A stretch of 64,000 bases of DNA from Streptomyces sp. A1136 (GTDB taxonomy: Bacteria > Actinomycetota > Actinomycetes > Streptomycetales > Streptomycetaceae). The notes beneath the pieces are model-generated. The model saw only the letters and a program-made list of their open reading frames with translations. It was not told where the DNA came from and searched no databases. The translations under genes and the position numbers were made by a program. Below, piece by piece: positions 17,824-25,218 of this stretch (within the stretch, counting starts at the first letter, position 1; each line of letters begins with the position of its first letter). Location: contig NZ_SSBJ01000024.1 of NCBI RefSeq assembly GCF_004795055.1, positions 1-64,000 on the forward strand. Direction: 5' to 3'.

Positions 17824-18405
17824 TCAGGGCCGCCCGTGGCGGGTGGCGGCTGCCCCCGGCCGGGGGACCGCACGCCCGGCACCCGCGCGTCGTCCCGTGC
17901 GGTTGCGCGAGGCGATGGACGTGTTGAGGGCGGTGGCGAAGGCGCACCAGGCGGCGTAGGGCAAGAGCGCGGCGGCCGCGCGGGCGTCCGTGCGGGCGGT
18001 GCGGCGGAGCAACTCCGCGTTGCTGAGATCCAGCAGCAGGGTCCCGGCCAGGCCGGCCCGCGGGCTGCGGAGGCCGAAGAACATCCAGGTCCAGGCCGCG
18101 TTCACCGTGAGGTTCACCCCGAGGCTGACGGCCAGGCGGCGCCGCGCCGGCCCCCGGGCCCGGGTCAGGGCCCGGCCGCCGGCCCAGGCGATCGACGCGT
18201 ACAGCGGCGTCCACACCGCGCCGAACGCCCGGGGCGGTGGCTGCCAGGACGGCTTGCGCAGCCCGCGGTACCAACGGCTCTCGGCGTCCACCGCCCGCGC
18301 TCCCAGGACGGCGGCCGCGGTGACCGCGGCCGCCGTGAACGCGTACGTCCTCTTCGGCGTACGCCGTGCGTCTTCCTCGTCGTCCATCAGCGGCTTCATG
18401 GTCAT
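17824..18405 (-). CDS. TspO/MBR family tryptophan-rich sensory protein
   Basis: This 193-residue protein starts at ATG with GAGGGAAG upstream. It has five predicted membrane helices and the TspO signatures WYRGLRKPSWQPPPRAFGAV, LNTSI and NLTVNAAWTWMFFGLRSP. TspO proteins bind porphyrins and related tetrapyrroles and may handle them under oxidative stress. The N-terminus has an extra charged stretch (DDEEDARRTPKR) before helix 1. The upstream neighbour, transcribed in the same direction, is a hemerythrin-like protein. Confidence 0.85.
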   Translation of the reverse strand: MTMKPLMDDEEDARRTPKRTYAFTAAAVTAAAVLGARAVDAESRWYRGLRKPSWQPPPRAFGAVWTPLYASIAWAGGRALTRARGPARRRLAVSLGVNLTVNAAWTWMFFGLRSPRAGLAGTLLLDLSNAELLRRTARTDARAAAALLPYAAWCAFATALNTSIASRNRTGRRAGAGRAVPRPGAAATRHGRP

Positions 18406-18589
18406 GCGTCTTCCCTCGGTCGGTGCGTGGAAGCGCCACGGGATTCGCTGCGGGCGGCGGCACGTGGCCGTGGACCTCCGAGAAGCGAACCCGCGGCGTG
18501 CCGGTGCCCACGGCAGGGGCCCTCGCCCGGCGGCCGACGCCGGGCGGGGCCAGGTCCGGACGGGGCACCTTGCCGGACGGGGTCCGGTG

Positions 18590-19063
18590 CTAGTCCGTCG
18601 CGCTCGGTACGGCCAGCGGGTCGCGTGGAGCCTTCTTCTTCTCGGCTTCGAGCCGTTCTCCGAGCTCGGTGAGCCGGTTGCGTCCCATCGCCTTGCGGAC
18701 GTCGGGGAACCAGTCCTGCTCCTCCTCCTCGACGTGGTGACGGACGTTCTCCATCAGGACGGTCATCTTGGCTTTGAAGCGCTCGTCCGAGGCGTCCATG
18801 CCCTTGAGCTCGGAGAGCATCCACACGACGGCATGGTGCTCCTCGATGCTTTCGAGAATGTGATCGGTGGTGTCGGGGGCGGCTTCGCGGGCGGCCGGAT
18901 AGAAGATCCGCTCTTCGATCCAGGCGTGCACGGTCAGTTCCTCGATCACCTCGTCGACGATCCGGCGCCGCTCGGTCAGATCGTCGTCGCCCGTCTTCTC
19001 GAACCGCTTGAACAGCTTCTCGACCGTCTTGTGGTCGTCGCGCAAAAGCACGATCGCGTCCAT
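18590..19063 (-). CDS. Hemerythrin HHE domain protein
   Basis: This 157-residue protein starts at ATG with GGGAGGAG upstream. It is a four-helix bundle with metal-ligand candidates H11 (RDDHKTV), H46 and E50 (HAWIEERIFYP), H76/H77 (EEHHAVV) and H109/H110 with following acidic residues (VRHHVEEEE). This fits a non-haem di-iron hemerythrin-like protein that could bind O2 or NO or sense redox state. It lies 184 bp upstream of the TspO gene on the same strand. Confidence 0.9.
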   Translation of the reverse strand: MDAIVLLRDDHKTVEKLFKRFEKTGDDDLTERRRIVDEVIEELTVHAWIEERIFYPAAREAAPDTTDHILESIEEHHAVVWMLSELKGMDASDERFKAKMTVLMENVRHHVEEEEQDWFPDVRKAMGRNRLTELGERLEAEKKKAPRDPLAVPSATD

Positions 19064-19246
19064 GTCCGTCTCCTCCCGCTGTGGTCCGCGTGCACCGTCG
19101 GCGTTCCGGGCACGGGCACCACCATCACCCGGCGCGTGACCTGGGCCGCGCCGTTGCGTGCGGAACGCACGGGAGACCGCCCGCCCGGACCAGCCGCACC
19201 CGGACGGGGCGCACCGGCGCAGGCGCCGGTTCCGCGCGGACGGCGT

Positions 19247-20440
19247 TCACCACCCGATCGGCATGACGCGCGGCCCGCGCACCAGCATCTCGGTCTTCCA
19301 CGTGAGGTCGCCGACGACCTTGAGCCCGGGGAAGCGCAGGAGGAGCGCGCCCAGGGCCTCCTGGAGTTCCATGCGGGCCAGCTGGGCCCCGAGGCAGTGG
19401 TGGACGCCGTGCCCGAACCCGAGGTGCTGGTTGGAGGGGCGTCGGATGTCGAGGACCCCTGGGGCGGTGAAGCGCAGCGCGTCGCGGTTGGCCGCGCCGG
19501 TCGCGACCAGCACCGGGTCTCCGGCCTTGACGAGGGTGCCGCCGACCTCGATGTCCTCGGTGGCGTACCGGGCCTGGCCGGCGCCACTGCCCAGCGGCAC
19601 GAACCGCAGCAGCTCCTCCACCGCGCCCGCGATCAGGGCGGGGTTCCGGCGCAGCAGCGCGAGCTGGTCCGGGTGGTCGAGCAGGGTGAGGACGAAGTTG
19701 GGGATCTGGGACGCGGTGGTTTCGTGCCCGGCGACGAGGACCGCCACGCACAGGTCGATGAGCTCCAGCTCCGAGAGCCGGTCACCGTCGCCGTCCCGAG
19801 CTTCGATGAGCGCCGTCATCAGGTCGTCCTGCGGGGCCTGGCGGTGGAGGTCGATGAGCCCCGCCATGTAGGCGCGCAGTTCCTCGCGGTTGGCGTGGAA
19901 CTCCTCGGCCGTCAGCGAGCCGGTCGAGAGCGCGGCGTCGCTCCACACCCGAAAGCGCGGGCGGTCCGCGACCGGTACGCCCAGCATGCGGCAGATCACG
20001 GCGACGGGGATGGGCAGTGCGTAACGGTCGACGAGGTCGACCGGGGGCCCTGCCGCCTCCAGCTCGTCGAGCAGCTCGGCGGCGTACGCGCGCACTTGTG
20101 GGCGGAGCCTCTCGACCTGCCTGACGGTGAACGCCTTGGCCACCAGGGTCCGCAGCCGGGTGTGGTCGGGCGGGTCCATGCCCAGGATGCCGCTGTCGGC
20201 GCGGCCCTCGGACTGTCGGGGCTCGTCACGGGTGTTGCCCGCGGCGCGGCTGAAGCGCGCGTCGCCCAGCACGAGGCGGGCGTCGGCGTAGCGGGTGACC
20301 AGCCAGGCCGGCTCGCCGTACGGCATCCGCACGCGTAACAGGCCGGGACGGTCGCGTACGCGCTCGTACTCCTCGGCGAGCCGAAGTCCCTCGGCGGTGT
20401 TGAAGGGGTAGCTGAGGGTGGGGGTGTCGGTGTTCGTCAC
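19247..20440 (-). CDS. Cytochrome P450
   Basis: This 397-residue soluble bacterial P450 is intact: I-helix oxygen-activation motif AGHETT (237-242), K-helix ExxR in EELLR (275-279), and haem loop FGHGVHHCLGAQ with the thiolate Cys at 349. Length and sequence style match the CYP105/107-like streptomycete enzymes that hydroxylate secondary metabolites or xenobiotics. No ferredoxin gene is adjacent, so electrons must come from elsewhere. It is divergent from a TetR gene, and a perfect 24-bp palindrome sits 19 bp upstream of its start. Confidence 0.93.
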   Translation of the reverse strand: MTNTDTPTLSYPFNTAEGLRLAEEYERVRDRPGLLRVRMPYGEPAWLVTRYADARLVLGDARFSRAAGNTRDEPRQSEGRADSGILGMDPPDHTRLRTLVAKAFTVRQVERLRPQVRAYAAELLDELEAAGPPVDLVDRYALPIPVAVICRMLGVPVADRPRFRVWSDAALSTGSLTAEEFHANREELRAYMAGLIDLHRQAPQDDLMTALIEARDGDGDRLSELELIDLCVAVLVAGHETTASQIPNFVLTLLDHPDQLALLRRNPALIAGAVEELLRFVPLGSGAGQARYATEDIEVGGTLVKAGDPVLVATGAANRDALRFTAPGVLDIRRPSNQHLGFGHGVHHCLGAQLARMELQEALGALLLRFPGLKVVGDLTWKTEMLVRGPRVMPIGW

Positions 20441-20458
20441 TTCGGCCTCCCGGGCGCG

Positions 20459-20482
20459 GGTTGTAAGCAGCTGCTTACAACC
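20459..20482. promoter_or_regulatory. TetR operator, 24-bp perfect palindrome
   Basis: The palindrome centres between 20470 and 20471 with half-site GGTTGTAAGCAG. It lies 19 bp from the P450 start and 75 bp from the TetR start, so one TetR dimer pair could repress both promoters. An AT-rich core in this GC-rich region makes chance unlikely. Confidence 0.8.
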
Positions 20483-20557
20483 TAGGACGGGCTTTCCGAC
20501 CGGTCAACGACGCTTTGTGGCCGTTATCCTGACGGGCCCTCGGAGAGGACCATCAGC

Positions 20558-21190
20558 GTGGACGAATCCCCCCGGCCGCAGCCCGCGGAGCGCTCCCGCA
20601 ACGCCGCGGCCACCCGCCTCAGGCTGCTCGAAGCGGCCGGTGACCTGTTCGCCGAACAGGGCTACGAAAGGACCACGGTCCGGGCGATAGCCGAGCGGGC
20701 CGGGGCCAACCAGGCCCTGTTGTTCCGCTACTTCGGCTCCAAGCACGGGCTGCTGACGGAGGTCGTCGCACGTGGGGACCTGGAGCAACTGCACGCGACC
20801 GCGCCGGAGGACCTGTTCGAGACGGCGCTGCGCTCCCTGCTCACGCGCAGCGCCGCCGGGACCGACCGCTCCTTGGAGGTGTACCTGCGATCCGTCGGGA
20901 GGGGAGACGAGGCGACGGGGACCCTGCGGGAGCTGGGCGACTCGTACCAGAAGGTGTTGGCCGGCCTGGCCCCCTCCGACGACGGGGCCTTGCGCGCGGA
21001 TCTCGCCATGGCCTGGCTGCTGGGGATCGGGCTCATGCGGACGGTCGTGGCCCGCGAACCCCTCGCGGGCGCCGACCCGGATGCGGTCTGCCGGCTGGTC
21101 CTCGCCTCCCTCGACCGCTTGTGGACCGCGCCGGCGGACGGACCGCACCCAGCCGAGGCCGGTGACGCGGGTGGCGAGGGGGGCCGGTGA
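20558..21190 (+). CDS. TetR family regulator (divergent to P450)
   Basis: This 210-residue protein starts at GTG with GGAGAGGA upstream. The helix-turn-helix lies at about residues 18-62 (LLEAAGDLFAEQGYERTTVR then RAGANQALLFRYFGSKHGLL). The helical C-terminal domain is typical for ligand binding. The shared intergenic palindrome suggests it represses the P450 gene and itself. The ligand is unknown but may be the P450 substrate. Confidence 0.85.
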   Translation: MDESPRPQPAERSRNAAATRLRLLEAAGDLFAEQGYERTTVRAIAERAGANQALLFRYFGSKHGLLTEVVARGDLEQLHATAPEDLFETALRSLLTRSAAGTDRSLEVYLRSVGRGDEATGTLRELGDSYQKVLAGLAPSDDGALRADLAMAWLLGIGLMRTVVAREPLAGADPDAVCRLVLASLDRLWTAPADGPHPAEAGDAGGEGGR

Positions 21191-21335
21191 CGCGGGCGCT
21201 GCGGGGACCGGCGCCGAGGCCGCGCGCCCGGGCGAGCCCGGGACGGACTGAGCGGCGGTCACTCCGCCGTGCTCCACGTCCGCGAGCCCGGGTACGTGGC
21301 ACACGACACGCCCCGGGTTCGCGACCTCGTCCGCC

Positions 21336-22454
21336 TCAGACGCCGACCGCCTCCTCCATCTCCTCCTCCGCTGCCCTCTCCCTCTCCTTCTCGTCCTTCT
21401 CGTCCTGCTCGTCCTTCTCGGCCCCGCGCGGGTGGGTCGGCCGCGGAAGGGCAACGGCCCCCTGAGCGGCCCGGCGGCGTTCGAAGAGCCCGGCCGCGGC
21501 CGTGAGAACCAGGCCGAGGAACAGCCAGAGCAGAAGGGTGCCCACTTGGCGGGAGAGGCCGTCGCTGCCGAAGTAGACCAGGCCGCGCAGGCCGTCGACG
21601 TACCCGGCACCGTTCCAGAAGGCGTGCAGGGAACCGAAGAAGCCGTTCTGCAACTCGGGGCGGAACAGGCCCCCGGAACTGGTGAAGTTGAGCATCACGA
21701 AGAGCACCATCATGGTGAGCGTCGTCCAGCGCTTCAGGAAGGTGTGCAGTCCGACTCCGACGAAGAGGATGCCCGCAGAGTAAAGCCAGCTCAGGCCCCA
21801 GACTCCGGCCAGGCCGTGGTGGGCGAGGTGGAAGACCGGCCCGGCCAGTAGCGCGCCGATCGCGCTGACGACGCCGGACACGCCGACGGCGAGCAGGGCG
21901 CGACCGCGCATGCGCAGTGCGGCGCCCGCGCCCCCGAGGACCGCCACCGAGGCGTAGGAGCCGATACTGACCGCGACGAGCAGGAAGAACAGGCCCTGAC
22001 CGGTCGGGTCGTCGTCGACGGTGCGGACGACATCGGTCACCTTGAGCGGCACGCCCTGTCGGGCGGCGACCGGAGTGAAGATCTTCTCGGCCACGGTGGC
22101 GCTCGTGTCGGAGGCGGCGGTGGCGACGATCAGCTCGGGCGCGGTGTCGCTCGGCAGGTAGGCGGCTGCGATACGGCGGTCCTTGAGCTCGTCCACCGCG
22201 TCGGCGCGGCGGGCGAGCATGCGTACGTCGAGGGCGTCGCCGGCGTCGTTCTTGACCGTCTGCGCGAAGACCATGGCGCGGGGCCCCTCGCCGACGATGG
22301 CGACGGGCAGGTGGTGGGGCTCCGGCTGGACGAAGGCACCCATGTAGGCGAGACCCATGCCGAGACACATCAGCAGGGGGGTCAGGAGATGGGTGAGCAC
22401 GTGGCGGAGCACCGGGTCCGCGGCGTGGTGGTGTACGGATGTGCGGCCGGACAT
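21336..22454 (-). CDS. YhgE/Pip- or DUF3533-like ABC-2 type membrane protein
   Basis: This 372-residue protein starts at ATG with GGAGG eight bases upstream. One N-terminal helix (about 20-42) is followed by an extracytoplasmic domain (about 45-150), then five to six helices, the layout of ABC-2 or phage-infection-protein-like transport components. The end is unusual: about 25 residues of almost pure Glu/Asp/Lys (EKDEQDEKDEKERERAAEEE). It is divergent from a MarR gene whose palindromic operators lie between them, a pairing common for efflux under MarR control. The substrate is unknown. Confidence 0.75.
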   Translation of the reverse strand: MSGRTSVHHHAADPVLRHVLTHLLTPLLMCLGMGLAYMGAFVQPEPHHLPVAIVGEGPRAMVFAQTVKNDAGDALDVRMLARRADAVDELKDRRIAAAYLPSDTAPELIVATAASDTSATVAEKIFTPVAARQGVPLKVTDVVRTVDDDPTGQGLFFLLVAVSIGSYASVAVLGGAGAALRMRGRALLAVGVSGVVSAIGALLAGPVFHLAHHGLAGVWGLSWLYSAGILFVGVGLHTFLKRWTTLTMMVLFVMLNFTSSGGLFRPELQNGFFGSLHAFWNGAGYVDGLRGLVYFGSDGLSRQVGTLLLWLFLGLVLTAAAGLFERRRAAQGAVALPRPTHPRGAEKDEQDEKDEKERERAAEEEMEEAVGV

Positions 22455-22506
22455 ACGACAGGACCTCCGGTTTAGGCTCGGGCTGCGGGGCAGTCGGCCG
22501 AAAAAT

Positions 22507-22548
22507 AGTTGGCTTATACAACTTCTCTTCCAGTTGTACTATACAACT
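22507..22548. promoter_or_regulatory. Two MarR operator sites
   Basis: Site 2 (22532-22548) is a perfect inverted repeat AGTTGTA-CTA-TACAACT. Site 1 (22507-22523) is AGTTGGC-TTA-TACAACT with one imperfect half. Their centres are 25 bp apart. They lie between the divergent MarR and membrane-protein genes, and site 2 ends 19 bp before the MarR start codon. A third relative sits at 23106-23122. Confidence 0.8.
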
Positions 22549-22567
22549 AGACGCGAAAGGAGTCGGA

Positions 22568-23065
22568 GTGACCACGGACACATCGGACACCCCCCGACCT
22601 GACGATGAGCGCCGGACGGCGGCCGTCGAGACGATCCAGCGCGAGATGACCGCCTTCGCCCGACGGGCGAGATCCGCGGCCGCCCGGATGCACCCGGAGC
22701 TCTCCCTGGTGTCGTTCACCCTGCTCAGCCACCTGGAGGAACGGAAGGGCTGCCGGGCCTCCGACCTTGCCGGCCACTACGCACTGGACAAGTCGACGGT
22801 CAGCCGCCAGATCGCGGCACTGGAGCGGGCGGGACTGGTCGTACGGGGCGCCGACCAGGACGACCACCGGGTGCACGTATTGGAGCTCACCCCCGAGGGG
22901 GCCGCCATCCTGGCCAAGACGACCATGGAGCGGAGGGCGATGTTCGACGAGCGACTCGCGGACTGGGACCCCGTCGACCTGGACCGCTTCGCCGCCTACC
23001 TGCTGCGCTACAACCGGGAGCCGGCCCCTCCGCACGACGTGACACCCGGGGCCGGAGAGGACTGA
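22568..23065 (+). CDS. MarR family regulator
   Basis: This 165-residue protein starts at GTG with AAGGAG five bases upstream; an upstream in-frame reading would run through the operators. The winged helix lies at about 55-120 (CRASDLAGHYALDKSTVSRQ, then ERAGLVVRGADQDDHRVHVL), with the DxxxxR-type wing turn intact. Dimerisation helices flank it. The operator motif occurs at its own promoter and before the aldehyde dehydrogenase gene, so it probably controls all three genes here. Confidence 0.88.
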   Translation: MTTDTSDTPRPDDERRTAAVETIQREMTAFARRARSAAARMHPELSLVSFTLLSHLEERKGCRASDLAGHYALDKSTVSRQIAALERAGLVVRGADQDDHRVHVLELTPEGAAILAKTTMERRAMFDERLADWDPVDLDRFAAYLLRYNREPAPPHDVTPGAGED

Positions 23066-23105
23066 ACCCGCCCCGCACACGCGCCGGGAATACACCCGAG
23101 CGAAT

Positions 23106-23122
23106 AGTTGCTATATACAACG
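23106..23122 (+). promoter_or_regulatory. Third MarR operator, before the aldehyde dehydrogenase
   Basis: AGTTGCT-ATA-TACAACG keeps the spacing and ends of the 17-bp motif seen twice upstream. It ends 45 bp before the dehydrogenase start codon. Confidence 0.65.
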
Positions 23123-23167
23123 GAACTTCGGCGCCGCCGTGCGCCGCGCGACCCCCAGGAGACCCAC

Positions 23168-24487
23168 ATGTCGGACCAGCCCTCGGAAAAGCCCGCCCAA
23201 GTCGTCGCACGGCTGCGCGCCACCTTCGACACCGGCCGCACCAAGCCCCTGTCCTGGCGCACCAGCCGGCTCGAAGCCCTGCGCGAACTGCTGACCGAGC
23301 GGGGAGACGAACTGGCCGCCGCGCTCCACGCCGACCTCGGCAAGAGCCCGCAGGAGGCCTACCGTACGGAGATCGACTTCACCGTGCGCGAGATCGACCA
23401 CACGCTGGAGCACCTGGCCGACTGGTTGCGGCCGCAGCCGGCCCCGGTGCCCGAGCGGCTGAGCCCCGCCGTGGCCCACACCGTGCAGGACCCGCTCGGC
23501 GTGGTCCTCGTGATCGCCCCGTGGAACTACCCGGTCCAGCTGCTGCTCTCCCCGATCGTCGGCGCGCTGGCCGCGGGCAACTGCGTCGTGGCCAAGCCCA
23601 GTGAGCTGGCGCCCGCCACCTCGCGCGCGGTCGCCGCGCTCCTGCCGCGATACCTGGACCGCGACGAGGTGGCCGTGGTGGAGGGCGCGGTCGCCGAGAC
23701 CACCGAGCTGCTCGCGCAGCGGTTCGACCACATCTTCTACACGGGCAACGGCACGGTCGGCCGGGTCGTGATGCGCGCGGCGGCCGAGAATCTCACACCG
23801 GTCACCCTCGAACTCGGCGGCAAGTCCCCCGCCTTCGTGGACCGCGGCACGGACCTGGGCGTCGTGGCGGCCCGGTTGGCAGCCACGAAGTTCATGAACG
23901 CGGGCCAGACGTGCGTCGCGCCCGACTACGTGCTGACCGACCCCGGGACCGCCAGGGAACTGGAGAGGGAACTGGCCGAGGTCCTGCGGACGATGTACGG
24001 CGACGACCCGGCGACGTCCCCGGACTACGGCCGGATCGTCAACGAACGGCACTTCGACCGGCTGACCGGCCTGCTCGACTCCGGTCGCACCGTCGTCGGC
24101 GGAACCCACGACCGCGCCGACCGCTACATCGCCCCGACCGTCCTCGCCGAGGTGGCGCCGGACTCCCCCGTCATGCGCGAGGAGATCTTCGGCCCGATCC
24201 TGCCCGTGGTCGAGGTGGCCGGACTGGAGGAGGCCATCGCCTTCATCCGCGACCGCGACAAGCCCCTGGCGCTGTACGCCTTCACCGAATCCGACACCAC
24301 GCGCGAGCGCCTCACGCGGGAAACCTCCTCGGGCGGCCTGGCGTTCGGACTGCCCGTGGCCCACCTCACCGTGTCGGACCTGCCCTTCGGGGGCGTGGGC
24401 GAGAGCGGCATGGGCAGCTACCACGGCCGCTACTCCCTGGAGACCTTCAGCCACCGCAAGGCCGTGCTGGACAAGCCCCTGAACTGA
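23168..24487 (+). CDS. Aldehyde dehydrogenase (class 3-like)
   Basis: This 439-residue protein starts at ATG with AGGAGA six bases upstream. It is an NAD(P)-dependent aldehyde dehydrogenase with the APWNYP loop (118-122), VAKPSE, the general-base Glu215 in LELGGKSP and the nucleophile Cys249 in NAGQTCVAPDY. The short length and absence of the longer N-terminus match class 3 fatty or aromatic aldehyde dehydrogenases. It sits 102 bp behind the MarR gene with a MarR-like site in the gap, so it may detoxify an aldehyde sensed by that regulator. Confidence 0.92.
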   Translation: MSDQPSEKPAQVVARLRATFDTGRTKPLSWRTSRLEALRELLTERGDELAAALHADLGKSPQEAYRTEIDFTVREIDHTLEHLADWLRPQPAPVPERLSPAVAHTVQDPLGVVLVIAPWNYPVQLLLSPIVGALAAGNCVVAKPSELAPATSRAVAALLPRYLDRDEVAVVEGAVAETTELLAQRFDHIFYTGNGTVGRVVMRAAAENLTPVTLELGGKSPAFVDRGTDLGVVAARLAATKFMNAGQTCVAPDYVLTDPGTARELERELAEVLRTMYGDDPATSPDYGRIVNERHFDRLTGLLDSGRTVVGGTHDRADRYIAPTVLAEVAPDSPVMREEIFGPILPVVEVAGLEEAIAFIRDRDKPLALYAFTESDTTRERLTRETSSGGLAFGLPVAHLTVSDLPFGGVGESGMGSYHGRYSLETFSHRKAVLDKPLN

Positions 24488-24512
24488 CGGTGGGGCGGTT
24501 GGCGGCCCGATC

Positions 24513-24539
24513 CCCCACCGGCGTCCGGCGCCGGTGGGG
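24513..24539 (+). terminator. Terminator hairpin after aldehyde dehydrogenase
   Basis: Perfect 10-bp GC-rich stem CCCCACCGGC/GCCGGTGGGG with a 7-nt loop, 25 bp after the stop codon. There is no U-tract, as is usual in streptomycetes. Confidence 0.65.
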
Positions 24540-24608
24540 CATCGGATCAGTGCGGCAGCGGAACCGGTCGGGCCGGATGGACGGGCCCAGCCGGGGCACC
24601 AGCGGGGC

Positions 24609-25139
24609 ATGGCTGTCCTTCGAAAACTCGCCCGTCCCCTGCTGGCCGCCCCGTTCGTCACCGGCGGACTGCACACCCTGCGCCACCCCGAGGCCGCCGC
24701 GGAATCCGCCCAACCCGTCGTCCGGGCGGTCGGGAAACGCATCCCGGCGCTGTCCGGCGACCCGCTGAAGCTGGTGCGCGTCAACAGTGCGATCCAGGCC
24801 GGGGCCGGCCTGCTGTTCGCCACGGGGCGCGCCCCGCGCCTGGCCGCGCTCACGCTCGCCGCGACTTTGGTACCGACCACCCTCACCGGAAACGCCTTCT
24901 GGACGGTGGAGGACCCGCAGGAGCGGGCACGGCAGCGCTCCCGCTTCCTCACCGACCTGTCCGCCCTGGGCGGCCTGCTCATCGCCGCCGCCGACACCCA
25001 CGGCAAGCCCTCGCTCGCCTACCGGTCCCGGCACGTACTCGACCACCGGCACCCGGTACGGGCCGTACACCGCCCCGTCGAGGCGGCCGCGGCGAGCACC
25101 GCCGCACGGGTCAAGGCCGTGGCGCGCGGTTCGCGCTGA
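24609..25139 (+). CDS. DoxX family membrane protein
   Basis: This 176-residue protein opens with MAVLRKLARPLLAAPFVTGG and continues through three or four membrane helices; NAFW and a final soluble basic tail (about 130-176) are visible. This matches streptomycete DoxX-like proteins. The family is linked loosely to redox balance with sulfur metabolism and thiol stress in mycobacteria, and no activity can be assigned here. It is convergent with the NHLM transporter operon. Confidence 0.8.
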   Translation: MAVLRKLARPLLAAPFVTGGLHTLRHPEAAAESAQPVVRAVGKRIPALSGDPLKLVRVNSAIQAGAGLLFATGRAPRLAALTLAATLVPTTLTGNAFWTVEDPQERARQRSRFLTDLSALGGLLIAAADTHGKPSLAYRSRHVLDHRHPVRAVHRPVEAAAASTAARVKAVARGSR

Positions 25140-25158
25140 GCGCGGCGGCGGACGACCT

Positions 25159-25204
25159 GCCGGCTCCGGCGCGGGGACGGGACACCTCCCCGGTCGGAGC
25201 CGGC
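25159..25204. terminator. Bidirectional terminator between convergent genes
   Basis: A 10-bp perfect stem GCCGGCTCCG/CGGAGCCGGC encloses a smaller GGGGA/TCCCC stem. It sits between the DoxX stop and the last gene of the NHLM operon. Confidence 0.6.
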
Positions 25205-25218
25205 CCTGACCACCCGGG

